NCBI GenBank assembly: GCA_005792355.1 | Contig: SXSC01000218.1 | Location: forward strand, 1 to 57,938 | Direction: 5' to 3' | Length of the DNA stretch: 57,938 bases | Origin: Opitutaceae bacterium | GTDB taxonomy: Bacteria; Verrucomicrobiota; Verrucomicrobiia; Opitutales; Opitutaceae | Shown here: positions 26,182-34,168 of the stretch, one piece after another | Layout of the letters: the number at the start of each line of letters is the position of its first letter | How positions within the stretch are numbered: the stretch's first letter is position 1 | Position numbers and translations under genes: made by a program | Notes under the pieces: generated by a model | Seen by the model: only the letters and a program-made list of their open reading frames with translations | Databases searched by the model: none | Told to the model about the DNA's origin: nothing

Positions 26182-27249
26182 ATGACCATCCCTTTCAAAA
26201 TCGCGATTCTCGGCGGCGACGGAATCGGACCCGAAGTCGTCGCCGAGGGCGTCAAGGTCCTCCGCGCCGTCGAGGCCCTGCTCCCGGTCATCCGTTTCGA
26301 TTTGGTCGAGCACGCCGTCGGCGCCGGCGAATTTCTCCGCGGTGGCGACCCGCTGCCCGGGGCCACGCTGGAAAAAATGAAGGAGGCCGACGCAATTTTG
26401 CTCGGCGCCATGGGTCTCCCGAGCGTGCGTTGGCCCAACGGGGTGGAAATGACCCCGCAGATCGACATCCGGGAAAAACTCGACCTCTACAACGGCGTCC
26501 GTCCCATCCACCTCTACCACGAGTTGCACACGCCGCTCAAGGGTTACGGCGCCGCAGGCCAGCGCACGATCGACTTCGTCATCATCCGCGAGAACTGCGA
26601 GGGCCTCTTTTCCGAGCGACTGACGCCCCGCCCCGCCGGCCGCGATTTCGAGACCGACACGATGAAGATCACGCGCCGCGGCGCCGAGCGCATCTGCCGC
26701 GAGGCCTTCAAGCTCGCGCTCAAACGCCGCCAGCATTGCACCCTCGTCGACAAAGCCAACGTGCTCCCGTCGATGGCGTTTCTCCGCAAGATATTCGACG
26801 AGGTCGCGCGTGATTTTCCCACGGTCACGACCGACCGCGTCTATGTCGATGCGATGGCGCTCTTTCTCGTCCAACGCCCCGAGGCCTTCGACGTGATGGT
26901 CACGGAGAACATGTTCGGCGACATCCTCTCGGACCTGGGCGCGGGCATCATCGGCGGGATGGGCATGGCCCCCTCGGCCGATCTCGGTGAGACGCATGGC
27001 GTCTTCCAACCCTCCCACGGCACCGCCCCCACGATCGCGGGCAAGGGCATCGCCAATCCCATCGCCACAATCCTCTCTGTGGCCATGATGCTCGAATGGC
27101 TCGATCATCCCGAAACCATCCGCGGCGCGCGACTCATCGAGAGTGCGGTCGGGAAAGTGCTCGCCGAGCCGACGCACCGCACCGCCGATCTCGGCGGCAA
27201 GCTCCCGACCACCAAGATGGGCGACCTCGTCTGCCAGGCGCTCGGCTGA
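26182..27249 (+). CDS. Isocitrate/isopropylmalate dehydrogenase family protein (tartrate dehydrogenase-like)
   Basis: NAD-dependent beta-hydroxyacid oxidative decarboxylase, 355 aa. Family motifs: ILGGDGIGPEVV at the N-terminus, the substrate-binding region REKLDLYNGVRP, VIIRENCEGLFSERL (the segment that sets specificity), the catalytic Lys in LVDKANVLPS, YVDAMALFLV with a metal Asp, and TENMFGDILSDLGAGIIGG. The RENCEG segment is closer to tartrate-dehydrogenase-like enzymes than to true LeuB, and no other leucine genes are nearby. The surrounding sugar-acid genes favour a catabolic role on a hydroxy acid. The exact substrate is not determinable. Confidence 0.85.
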   Translation: MTIPFKIAILGGDGIGPEVVAEGVKVLRAVEALLPVIRFDLVEHAVGAGEFLRGGDPLPGATLEKMKEADAILLGAMGLPSVRWPNGVEMTPQIDIREKLDLYNGVRPIHLYHELHTPLKGYGAAGQRTIDFVIIRENCEGLFSERLTPRPAGRDFETDTMKITRRGAERICREAFKLALKRRQHCTLVDKANVLPSMAFLRKIFDEVARDFPTVTTDRVYVDAMALFLVQRPEAFDVMVTENMFGDILSDLGAGIIGGMGMAPSADLGETHGVFQPSHGTAPTIAGKGIANPIATILSVAMMLEWLDHPETIRGARLIESAVGKVLAEPTHRTADLGGKLPTTKMGDLVCQALG

Positions 27250-27256
27250 GGAAAGA

Positions 27257-27383
27257 AAATCTTAAATCTGTCATCTGAAATCTAGAATCTCGGATTTCCA
27301 GAGACGCCGCAAACTCCCGACGGACAACTCTAAAATCCCGAGATTCAAGATTACCGATTTTAGATTCTAGATCTCCGAATCCA
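27257..27383. repeat. Heptamer repeat array with inverted arms (AAATCTG / TTTAGAT)
   Basis: Units AAATCTT, AAATCTG, TCATCTG, AAATCTA, GAATCTC, GGATTTC run from 27257; the complementary-type arm (CCGAGAT, TCAAGAT, TACCGAT, TTTAGAT, TCTAGAT) runs from about 27330. Period is 7 bp. It fills the gap between the dehydrogenase and DUF1080 genes. Confidence 0.85.
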
Positions 27384-27396
27384 CCCGCTCCTCCCT

Positions 27397-28143
27397 ATGA
27401 AATCACTGCACACCCTCGTCCTTTCCCTTGCCACCACCATCGCCGCATTCTCCGCCGACTCGACTCCGCCCTGGCGCGATCTCTTCAACGGCCGCGATCT
27501 CACCGGCTGGAAAATCGTCGGACCCACCCCAAAAGCCTCCGCCATCGTCGCAAACGGCGAGCTGGTCGGCCACATGATCCGGGGCACACCCGAGCACACG
27601 TTCTTCTGCACCGAGGAAAAATTCGGCGACTTCATCCTGGAGGTCGATTGCTTCCAAACCGGCGGCTTCAATACCGGCGTGCTGTTTCGTTGCATCGACA
27701 CGCCCGCCAACGCCAGTGTGCGACTGCACGGCTACCAGATGAAAGTGGATCCGTCGCCCACCCGCCAGTGGACCGGCGGCATCTTTGACGACTACGGCAA
27801 AAACTGGCTCTGGCTGCAAAACCTCAAGACCAACGACCGCGGCCGCACCGCCTACAAATTCAACGAGTGGGCCCGCTTCCGGATCGAAGCCGTCGGCCGC
27901 GAAATCAAGATCTGGGTCAACGGCATCCCGACCGCGCACCTGCTCCACGACAAATACACCCGCGGCCCCATCGCGTTTAAGATCCACTCGTTCCCCGCCA
28001 AGGGCGACGCCGCGCAGGAAAAAAACCTCATCCGCTGGAAGAACATCCGCATCATCACCACCGATCTCGCGCGCTACGCGCAGCCGATGGAACTTCCGGC
28101 GCTCCCCGCCGACCCCACGCAGACCGTTCTGCCCAAACCCTAG
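27397..28143 (+). CDS. Secreted DUF1080 protein (3-keto-disaccharide hydrolase domain)
   Basis: A 248-aa exported protein with signal peptide MKSLHTLVLSLATTIAAFSA and one DUF1080 (PF06439) concanavalin-like domain: WRDLFNGRDLTGWK at the start, GDFILEVDCFQTGGFNTGVL in the core and FNEWARFRIEAVGREIKIWV near the end. Members have been shown to cleave 3-keto-glycosides or are uncharacterised lectin-like proteins. Linked to a dehydrogenase gene upstream across a heptamer array, possibly cotranscribed. Its TAG stop is the first codon of a repeat found behind other genes. Confidence 0.88.
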   Translation: MKSLHTLVLSLATTIAAFSADSTPPWRDLFNGRDLTGWKIVGPTPKASAIVANGELVGHMIRGTPEHTFFCTEEKFGDFILEVDCFQTGGFNTGVLFRCIDTPANASVRLHGYQMKVDPSPTRQWTGGIFDDYGKNWLWLQNLKTNDRGRTAYKFNEWARFRIEAVGREIKIWVNGIPTAHLLHDKYTRGPIAFKIHSFPAKGDAAQEKNLIRWKNIRIITTDLARYAQPMELPALPADPTQTVLPKP

Positions 28144-28165
28144 CCCGAAGATTTCCCAACGCGGC
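28141..28165 (+). repeat. Post-stop repeat TAG-n-CCGAARATTTC, copy 2
   Basis: Begins with the TAG stop of the DUF1080 gene and reads CCGAAGATTTCCCAACGCGG. Related to 22896-22920 and 34097-34120. Confidence 0.7.
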
Positions 28166-28182
28166 AACCACAACCGAAAGAG

Positions 28183-28245
28183 GGGCGGTTTCCCAACCGC
28201 CCAAATACGGTCGGCCGACGGTTTTTCGGCGGTTGGGAAACCGCC
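28183..28245. repeat. Pair of inverted GGCGGTT hairpins
   Basis: GGGCGGTTTCCCAACCGCCC (28183-28202) and GGCGGTTGGGAAACCGCC (28228-28245) are each a hairpin and are inverted copies of each other. They lie between the converging DUF1080 and porin genes and could end transcription from both sides. Confidence 0.7.
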
Positions 28246-28328
28246 GCTCCCTGAGGAGCGATCAAAATCGTCGCACAAATGCACGATGCGGACGGATAGC
28301 TGCACCCTTCGAGGGGACCAAGCGAGAC

Positions 28329-28408
28329 GGTCAACCCGCTGGTTGCTGCAGTGGTCGCGAAGGGGCCGGCGACATGTTTGCGACCACCAGCGACCAGCGG
28401 GTTGATCC
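28329..28408. repeat. Large inverted repeat (CAACCCGCTGGT family), intact copy
   Basis: The left arm 28329-28360 (GGTCAACCCGCTGGTTGCTG onward) is the near-perfect complement of the right arm 28378-28408 (CGACCAGCGGGTTGATCC at its end), loop 17 nt. A related copy at 48541-48734 is split by the MITE. Confidence 0.75.
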
Positions 28409-28458
28409 CTTCCGGTTTGCCTTGGCAAACACCGGTGCGGCGGCCGTGATTTTTCGAA

Positions 28459-29745
28459 TCAGTAGAGCAACTGAAGACGGGAGCGAAATCCGTTGATCAC
28501 ATTTTCATTCGCGGCGCCGGTGATGCGGCCGGTGGCCTTGGCGTATTCGTAGCCAAACGTGAAGCGCACCGCCTGGCCGGAAAAATAGTAGTTGCCGCCA
28601 AGCACGTACGATTCGAGCCGGTCGAAATCGCCGGTGGCGGGTGCGTTGCGAATCAGCGAACCCGGTGAGAGGCCAAGGCCGTTGGAATCCACGGCGGCGT
28701 AGCGCACGACAAGTTCCCATTCGGGGGTGAACTTGAAAGCCGGCTCGATCGTGAATCCCGTCTGGCGGGCCGAACCCACCGCGCGGGCATATCGCGCCGT
28801 GGCAATTTCCGCCAGCAGGCCGAAACGCCTGCCGTCGTAGAACACGTGGGCGGCGGTGGCGGTGATCGGGCCGGCGGCGAGCAGGTCGGGCAGGTAGCCG
28901 CCTTGGATCGCGTATTCGAGTCGCCCGGAACCGACGGCGCCGCCGTATCCCAGCTGCGCATAGTAGGCCAGCTCGTTGGCGACATTCCCCGCCGTGCCGC
29001 CGGAATTCTTGGCGCCGGTGTTGGTGATCGCCGCGACGTAGTTGAAGCCGTTCGGCCGTTTCCCCCTTAGCTGCAGCCCCGTATTTTTCGCGCCAAAACC
29101 CCGTCCGGCCTGCTCGACGAAGGCGCGGTGCGACGCCGAGCGCTCGACACCCTTGTAGACGCCGTCGGACAGCAACTCCTCCTTTAGAAACGGGACCTTG
29201 GTGTGGCCAAAAACGATCTCGGTGTCGCGGATGCCTTTGTAGCTGATGTAGCCTTGTTCGAGCGTGTTCGACCCGGCAAAGTCCGCTTCGACCAAACCGC
29301 CCCACTGCGACGTGATCTCCCCGGCGACGGCCAGCTTCATGCGCCGCATGAGATAGGTGTTGCGCGTAGCCGGTTGCGGGCCGTTAGGAACGTCGACCGA
29401 AACGTGATCCCACTGCGGATGGATCATCCCCGCAATCGAAAGGCGCGTGATACCTTTCTCCTTCGGAACCGCGTAGACCGCAGCTGGTGCCGCTTTGTCT
29501 TGGGCCGCCGTTGCCGCTGCTGGCTTGGGCGAACTTGCGGCGGTTGAGGCTGGGGCTGGACTCGCCGGTTTCTCATTCGCGACGCTTTGGACGAGAGCTG
29601 CCTGCTCGGCCGTCAACGTCTTGTTCGCCACGAGGGCTCTCAGCAATTCGGTCAGGGCCTGGTTGGTGTCGGCCCGGAGCAGACCAGCGGCAAGAAATGT
29701 CACGATGACGCCAGTCAGACGGGCAGGGGAGAAACGGGAGATCAT
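28459..29745 (-). CDS. Outer membrane porin, OprP/OprO (Porin_O_P) family
   Basis: A 428-aa outer-membrane channel. Signal peptide (ISRFSPARLTGVIVTFLAAG), an Ala/Pro-rich low-complexity linker (residues 45-90), then a beta-barrel with family-typical TYLMRRMKLAVAGEITSQWG, IVFGHTKVPFLKEELLSD and FKFTPEWELVVRYAAVDSNG, ending in an aromatic residue (LQLLY). Homologues are called phosphate-selective but many carry other anions or sugars. Start ATG 29745 gives the signal peptide; the longer frame does not. Short pieces resembling its FTPEWEL...RYAAVD region recur at 47391 and 50616. Confidence 0.88.
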   Translation of the reverse strand: MISRFSPARLTGVIVTFLAAGLLRADTNQALTELLRALVANKTLTAEQAALVQSVANEKPASPAPASTAASSPKPAAATAAQDKAAPAAVYAVPKEKGITRLSIAGMIHPQWDHVSVDVPNGPQPATRNTYLMRRMKLAVAGEITSQWGGLVEADFAGSNTLEQGYISYKGIRDTEIVFGHTKVPFLKEELLSDGVYKGVERSASHRAFVEQAGRGFGAKNTGLQLRGKRPNGFNYVAAITNTGAKNSGGTAGNVANELAYYAQLGYGGAVGSGRLEYAIQGGYLPDLLAAGPITATAAHVFYDGRRFGLLAEIATARYARAVGSARQTGFTIEPAFKFTPEWELVVRYAAVDSNGLGLSPGSLIRNAPATGDFDRLESYVLGGNYYFSGQAVRFTFGYEYAKATGRITGAANENVINGFRSRLQLLY

Positions 29746-30041
29746 GGTTTGAATCGAAGCAGACACTTTTGGTAATCTTGTTCGCGTCCAGGACAGGGTT
29801 GGCGAGTAACGTCGGCCCAAGCCAGTCTGGCCGGCACACAATTGCCAGCTCTAGTTAATGCTCATCATGCGTTTTTGATCCCGCACCACCCGGAGGTGGT
29901 TTACCGACTGCTGGACGGACCCCTCGTGCCATTTCGCAGCATCCACCTCCAGCGCGCCCGATTGCCATTCTCGTTCCCACCAGCCACGGCAAACGGGCCG
30001 CAAGTCGTGAACTCGCCGACGTAAATTCTCTGTATTGATGT
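29746..30041. other. Divergent intergenic region, porin / cyclase
   Basis: Contains the porin promoter (minus strand), an ACCACC-N4-GGTGGT hairpin at 29885-29900, then the second CTC-N22-GCTA element. No gene recognised. Confidence 0.5.
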
Positions 30042-30080
30042 GGAATAACTCATGCCCAACATCACCGTTTGCTGCTATCG
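30042..30080 (+). promoter_or_regulatory. CTC-N22-GCTA element, copy 2 (upstream of cyclase operon)
   Basis: GGAATAACTCATGCCCAAC at 30042-30060, then GCTATC from 30074, with CTC (30049) to GCTA distance 25 bp. Directly upstream is ATTGATGT, shared with copy 3. An ATG at 30092 sits where the dehydrogenase ATG sits in copy 1, opening a 31-codon frame that ends at 30187; the cyclase itself starts at 30205. Confidence 0.5.
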
Positions 30081-30171
30081 TCATCCGTCGCATGACCGCA
30101 TTTTCAAACATCCCCAACCCCTCAACCGACGAAGCCTGCCATCACCGGACTTGCCCCCCGGCGGCGGGTTC

Positions 30172-30199
30172 GAAATCTAGATTCTAGTTCTCCGTCTCC
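30172..30199 (+). repeat. Short heptamer array before the cyclase start
   Basis: GAAATCT, AGATTCT, AGTTCTC, CGTCTCC: four 7-bp units ending 6 nt before the cyclase ATG, same family as 27257-27383. Confidence 0.6.
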
Positions 30200-30204
30200 G
30201 AAAA

Positions 30205-30900
30205 ATGCGCCTCATCGACCTCACCCTGCCGCTCACGCCCGGCCAGCGCGGCGTGTCCACGGAATCCAAATACACCGTCGCCCGCGACGGCTGGAACGCC
30301 GCCACCTGGCATCTCTATTCGCACGCCGGCACGCACATGGACTCGCAGCTTCATTTCGACGCCGGTCCCGAGACCATCGATACAAAGCCGCTCGGAAAAT
30401 GCCTCGGCCCCGCGAGCGTCGTCAACCTCACCCCACTCGCCCCACGCACGCTGCTCACCCTTGCGCATCTCGGTTCCCTCGCCTCCTCCTTCATCGACGG
30501 CGAGAGCCTCCTGCTCCGCACCGACTGGCACCGCCACGCCGCCGATCCTGCGATTTATCGCGACGGCCTCCCGCGCATCGGCGAGGAACTCGCCCACTGG
30601 TGCGTCGCCCATCGGGTGAAAATCCTCGGTGTCGAGCCGCCCTCCATCGCTGACGTCAACAACCTGCCCGAAGTCACCCGCATTCACAAAATCCTCCTCG
30701 GCGGCGGCGTCACGATCGTCGAGGGCCTCGCCTATCTGGATCAACTCACGCAATCCCGCGTCTTCTTCGCCGCCCTTCCGTTGAAACTCGCCGCGGGCGA
30801 CGGCTGCCCGGTGCGGGCGTTTGCGGTGGAGGGAATCGATCCGACCGCGCTCACCGCCCCAACTTCCGACGGATCGGCGGCACTCCTGTCGCCGTCTTAA
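30205..30900 (+). CDS. Cyclase family protein (kynurenine formamidase-like, PF04199)
   Basis: A 231-aa metal-dependent hydrolase. The family signature HAGTHMDSQLHF (HxGTHxDxxxH, metal binding) is at about residues 46-57, followed by the characteristic LLRTDWHR and VEPPSIADV segments. Family members hydrolyse N-formylkynurenine, cyclic imides or lactone-like compounds. In this sugar-acid context, lactone or cyclic intermediate hydrolysis is plausible but unproven. The final residues (SDGSAALLSPS) are encoded by a REP element, so the C-terminus is probably secondary. Upstream of RAYT and MFS genes on the same strand. Confidence 0.88.
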   Translation: MRLIDLTLPLTPGQRGVSTESKYTVARDGWNAATWHLYSHAGTHMDSQLHFDAGPETIDTKPLGKCLGPASVVNLTPLAPRTLLTLAHLGSLASSFIDGESLLLRTDWHRHAADPAIYRDGLPRIGEELAHWCVAHRVKILGVEPPSIADVNNLPEVTRIHKILLGGGVTIVEGLAYLDQLTQSRVFFAALPLKLAAGDGCPVRAFAVEGIDPTALTAPTSDGSAALLSPS

Positions 30901-30943
30901 ATTCACGCACCAAGAACCGGCGGCAAGAGTGCCGCCGCTCCGT
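30868..30943. repeat. Left REP pair flanking the RAYT gene
   Basis: GATCGGCGGCACTCCTGTCG (within 30868-30896) overlaps the cyclase 3' end; the oppositely oriented CGGCGGCAAGAGTGCCGCCG lies at 30918-30937. Both match the right pair at 31642-31709. Confidence 0.85.
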
Positions 30944-30968
30944 CAACCGCTCCGTCAACACAACTGCC

Positions 30969-31712
30969 ATGCTCCTGACCCAGAGGTCCCGCTCGACCGC
31001 CGATCTGCGCTTTTTTGATCCGCGTTCGCCGATCGAGCAAGGTCACAACCGCCTTCCCCACTGGGAGCAAACCGGCGTCGCCTGCTTCGTCTCGTTCCGT
31101 CTCGCCGATTCCGTCCCGCAAGAACTGCTCTACACATGGGCCACAGAGCGTCGCGCATGGCTGTCGCGGAATCCGCCCCCGCACACCGAGGAGCAGGAGC
31201 GCGAGCACGATGAGCTGCTTACCGCCAAGATCGACGCTTGGCTCGACCAAGGCACGGGTTCATGCGCGCTGCGGGACCGTGCCACCCGTCAAGCCCTGAC
31301 CGACACGCTCGGCCGTTGCGAGGGCTCTCGCTACCAAAGCCATGCTTGGGTCGTGATGCCCAATCATGTCCACCTGCTATTTTCGCCAATCGCTGAGCAC
31401 ACCATCGCGTCTCTCGTGCGAAGCTGGAAAGGGGTTTCGGCCCGTCAGGCGAATCTACTGAACCGTCACACGGGAGAGTTCTGGATGAAAGACTTCTACG
31501 ACCGGCTCATCCGCGACGCCGCGCACTTCTGGCGCTGCGCGCGCTACATCCGCCGTAATCCCGAAAAAGCTAAAATTGCGGAGGATCATTTCACTCTCTA
31601 CGAGGCTCCTTTCATGACAGAGGTCCTCGACCAAGTACGGACCGGCGGCACTCCTGCCGCCGATTTGAACGAGCCGCAAACCCGGCGGCAGGAGTGCCGC
31701 CGATCCGTCTAA
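30969..31712 (+). CDS. REP-associated tyrosine transposase (RAYT, Y1 family)
   Basis: A 247-aa single-stranded-DNA nuclease of the IS200/IS605-related TnpA_REP group. The metal-binding HUH motif is in VVMPNHVHLLFSP, and the helix carrying the catalytic Tyr is in RCARYIRRNPEKA. N-terminal FFDPRSP and PHWEQTGVACFVSFRLADS are family-typical. RAYTs mobilise or maintain REP hairpins and are not self-mobile in the usual IS sense. It is bracketed by two inverted REP pairs. The last 24 or so residues (from RTGGTPAADL) are encoded by REP sequence. It interrupts the apparent cyclase-MFS operon. Confidence 0.9.
   Translation: MLLTQRSRSTADLRFFDPRSPIEQGHNRLPHWEQTGVACFVSFRLADSVPQELLYTWATERRAWLSRNPPPHTEEQEREHDELLTAKIDAWLDQGTGSCALRDRATRQALTDTLGRCEGSRYQSHAWVVMPNHVHLLFSPIAEHTIASLVRSWKGVSARQANLLNRHTGEFWMKDFYDRLIRDAAHFWRCARYIRRNPEKAKIAEDHFTLYEAPFMTEVLDQVRTGGTPAADLNEPQTRRQECRRSV
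31642..31709. repeat. Right REP pair flanking the RAYT gene
   Basis: CGGCGGCACTCCTGCCGCCG (31643-31662) and the inverted CGGCGGCAGGAGTGCCGCCG (31683-31702, followed by ATCCGTC) form a symmetric pair, mirror image of the left pair. They encode the RAYT C-terminus. Confidence 0.85.
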
Positions 31713-31729
31713 TTCCCTTCCCCTCGCCA

Positions 31730-32992
31730 ATGCCAATCCCTCGTCGCGCCCTCGTCGTCACCGGCACGTTTTTGCTTTCGGTCCTGCTCTACGTGGACCG
31801 CGTCTGCATCTCCACGGCCAAGGGCCCGATCACCAAGGAACTCGGCCTCACCGACACGCAGTTCGGCTGGGTGATGTCGTCGTTTGCGATCGGCTACGCA
31901 CTGTTCCAGACGCCGAGCGGCATGCTGGCCGACAAGATCGGCGGCCGCAAAATCCTCGCGGCCATCGTCACGCTCTGGTCGCTGTTCACCGGCCTGAGCG
32001 CGCTGGCCTGGAACTACACCTCGCTCCTCGTCATCCGCTTTCTCTTCGGGGCTGGCGAGGCCGGCGCGTTTCCGGGCATGGCCCGCGCCGTCTATTCGTG
32101 GATTCCCACCCGCGAGCGCGGGCTCGTCAAGGGCATCAATTTCTCCGGCTCCCGTCTCGGCGCCGCCTTCGCGCTGCCCGTGCTCGCCACCGCGATCGAT
32201 TCGCTCGGGTGGAAGCTCACTTTTGCCGTGCTCATGGGCGTCGGCTGCCTCTGGTCGCTCGCCTGGTGGCTCTGGTTCCGCGACGACCCGAAGGACCACC
32301 CCAACATCTCGGCCGGGGAACTCGCCTACATCATCGCGCACCGCCAGGCCGGCGCCGACTCCGCGCCCGCGGGCAAGCTTCCGCTCGGCGTTATGTTCCG
32401 CTCGGCCGGCCTGTGGCTGATGATGGTGCAATACCTCTTCGCCAACTTCACCACCTTCTTCTGCCTCACGTGGCTCTACCCGCACGTGAAAGCCACCTTC
32501 AAACTCAACTCCGCCGACGCCGGTCTCTACAGCATGGTCCCGCTGCTCTGCGGCGCGCTCGGCAATGTGATCTCCGGCTGGCTCGTCGATCGCATCTACG
32601 CGTCGGGCCGCCACGCGCTCTCGCGCAAACTGCCCGCGATCTTCGGCTTCGCGCTGACCGCCGTCGGCATGGTGATGAGCGTGCGGCAGGCGGAGGTCGG
32701 CCCGGCGATTTTCTGGCTGTCGCTCGCCGTGTTCGGCGTGGACATGGTGCTGAGCCCGTCATGGTCGTTCTGCATCGACATCGGCGGCAAGAACGCGGGC
32801 CAGGTCTCCGGCACGATGAACATGGCCGGCAATATCGGCTCCGCCATCATCGGGCCGCTCTTCCCCACGCTGCTCCTCTGGACGGGCAGCGCCAACGTCT
32901 TTTTCTACATCGTCGCCGTCTGCAGCGTGCTCGCCGCCACCTGCTGGACGTTCGCCGACTCAACCAAGAAAATCTCCGGCCTTCCCGCCTGA
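31730..32992 (+). CDS. MFS transporter, anion:cation symporter family (hexuronate/glucarate type)
   Basis: A 420-aa inner-membrane symporter with 12 hydrophobic segments. ACS-family features (ExuT, GudP, phthalate transporters): LLYVDRVCISTAKGPITKEL with the conserved DR, MSSFAIGYALFQTPSGMLAD, RFLFGAGEAGAFPGMARAV and a WLWFRDDPKDHPNIS loop between helices 6 and 7. The likely cargo is a sugar acid or aldonate, fitting the neighbouring cyclase, Gfo/Idh enzyme and dehydratase. Start ATG 31730 lies just after the right REP pair; the frame extends upstream but only through repeat. Confidence 0.88.
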   Translation: MPIPRRALVVTGTFLLSVLLYVDRVCISTAKGPITKELGLTDTQFGWVMSSFAIGYALFQTPSGMLADKIGGRKILAAIVTLWSLFTGLSALAWNYTSLLVIRFLFGAGEAGAFPGMARAVYSWIPTRERGLVKGINFSGSRLGAAFALPVLATAIDSLGWKLTFAVLMGVGCLWSLAWWLWFRDDPKDHPNISAGELAYIIAHRQAGADSAPAGKLPLGVMFRSAGLWLMMVQYLFANFTTFFCLTWLYPHVKATFKLNSADAGLYSMVPLLCGALGNVISGWLVDRIYASGRHALSRKLPAIFGFALTAVGMVMSVRQAEVGPAIFWLSLAVFGVDMVLSPSWSFCIDIGGKNAGQVSGTMNMAGNIGSAIIGPLFPTLLLWTGSANVFFYIVAVCSVLAATCWTFADSTKKISGLPA

Positions 32993-33017
32993 TCGCAGGC
33001 GGTCACTGCCGCGCTCC

Positions 33018-33060
33018 GAAATTTCAAATCCAAAATTCCCGATGCCCGATTCCAAGATTT
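33018..33060 (+). repeat. Heptamer array spanning the Gfo/Idh start codon
   Basis: Units GAAATTT, CAAATCC, AAAATTC, CCGATGC, CCGATTC, CAAGATT; the ATG at 33042 is inside unit four, so MPDSKIS is repeat-encoded. Confidence 0.7.
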
Positions 33061-34157
33061 CGTCTTCCCGTCGCCTCCGGGGCGTCTGTCTCGGCGCCGG
33101 TTACTTCAGCCGCTTCCAATACGAGGCCTGGGCCCGCATCCCCGAGGTCGAAATCATCGCCCTCGCCAACCGCTCCCTCGACAAGGCCCGCGCCACCGCC
33201 GCGCTGCACCGCATCCCGCGCGCCTACGCGTGGAGCGACCTCGCGGCGATGCTCGATGCCGAAAAACCCGACTTCATCGACATCATCACTCCGCCCGAGA
33301 CCCACCTCGAGGCCGTCCAACTCGCCGCCACCCGCGGGATCGCCATCATCTGCCAAAAACCCATCGCCCCCACGTGGGCCGAGTGCGTGGCCGTCGTCGA
33401 GACCGCGCGCCGCGCCAACGTGCGCCTCATGATCCACGAGAATTTCCGCTGGCAGCCGTGGTATCGCGAAATGCGCCGACTCCTCGACGCCGGCACCCTC
33501 GGCGAACTCTTCTCCATCGGCATCCGCACCCGCCTCGGCGACGGCTGGCAGGACGACGCCTACCTCGCGCGCCAGCCGTTCTTCCGCACCTACCCGCGTC
33601 TCTTTTGCTACGAGACCGGCGTCCATTTTCTCGATACGTTCCGTTACCTCGGCGGCGAAATCGCCTCCGTCTACACCCGTTTTCAAAAGCGCAACGCCGC
33701 CATCAAGGGCGAGGACGCCGCGCAGATCGTCTGCGGCTTCACCAGCGGCGCCACCGCGATCCTCGACGCCTCGCGCTACAACGAATCCGACGCCACCAAC
33801 CCGCGTTACACCTTCGGTCTCGTCCGCCTCGACGGCCGCAAGGGTCACCTCGAACTCGATCTCGAGGGCAACCTCACCCTCAAACTCCTCGGCCAGCCCA
33901 CGCGCGCCCTCGACTATCCGCACACCCGCGAAGGCTTCTCCGGCGACTGCGTCTACGCCATCCAACGCCACTTCGTCGACTGCCTGGCCAGCGGCGCGCC
34001 CTTCGAAAACACGGGGGAAGACTACCTGAAGTCCACCGCGCTCATGGAGGCATGCTACCGATCGCAGGCGACCGGCCAGGTTGTCGCAATCGATTCTAGC
34101 CCGAAAATTTCGCACCGCGGCTCGGGGGCCGCCGTTTCGGCAGGCTCAAGGCCCTGA
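33042..34157 (+). CDS. Gfo/Idh/MocA family oxidoreductase
   Basis: NAD(P)-dependent sugar or inositol dehydrogenase-like enzyme, 371 aa. Rossmann fold at the N-terminus (GVCLGAGYFSRFQYEAWARI), DIITPPETHLEAV, the catalytic Lys in ICQKPIAPT (EKP variant), FRWQPWYREMRRLLDAG, and the C-terminal-domain motif ETGVHFLDTFRYLGG. Substrate unknown; the family oxidises or reduces sugar hydroxyls, and 3-keto-sugar production would match the DUF1080 hydrolases nearby. The first seven residues come from a heptamer array, and everything after about VVAIDS comes from repeat DNA, so both ends have been remodelled. Confidence 0.88.
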   Translation: MPDSKISSSRRLRGVCLGAGYFSRFQYEAWARIPEVEIIALANRSLDKARATAALHRIPRAYAWSDLAAMLDAEKPDFIDIITPPETHLEAVQLAATRGIAIICQKPIAPTWAECVAVVETARRANVRLMIHENFRWQPWYREMRRLLDAGTLGELFSIGIRTRLGDGWQDDAYLARQPFFRTYPRLFCYETGVHFLDTFRYLGGEIASVYTRFQKRNAAIKGEDAAQIVCGFTSGATAILDASRYNESDATNPRYTFGLVRLDGRKGHLELDLEGNLTLKLLGQPTRALDYPHTREGFSGDCVYAIQRHFVDCLASGAPFENTGEDYLKSTALMEACYRSQATGQVVAIDSSPKISHRGSGAAVSAGSRP

Positions 34158-34168
34158 GCGGAGTCGAA
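34097..34168 (+). repeat. Post-stop repeat (in-frame here) joined to a 32-bp REP-like palindrome
   Basis: TAGCCCGAAAATTTCGCACC (34097-34116) is out of frame as a stop here, so the oxidoreductase reads through it and into the palindrome at 34136-34168 before ending. Compare 22896 and 28141, where the same TAG is the stop. Confidence 0.7.

Noticed and set aside
27257..27383. Possible CRISPR array (regularly repeating units)
   Set aside because: The units are 7 bp, contiguous and degenerate, with no spacers; no cas genes are present. They are tandem heptamer repeats.
30092..30187. 31-codon open frame after regulatory copy 2
   Set aside because: It starts at the position equivalent to the dehydrogenase start behind copy 1, but has no recognisable product and ends inside a heptamer array. 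Noted as a possible leader only.
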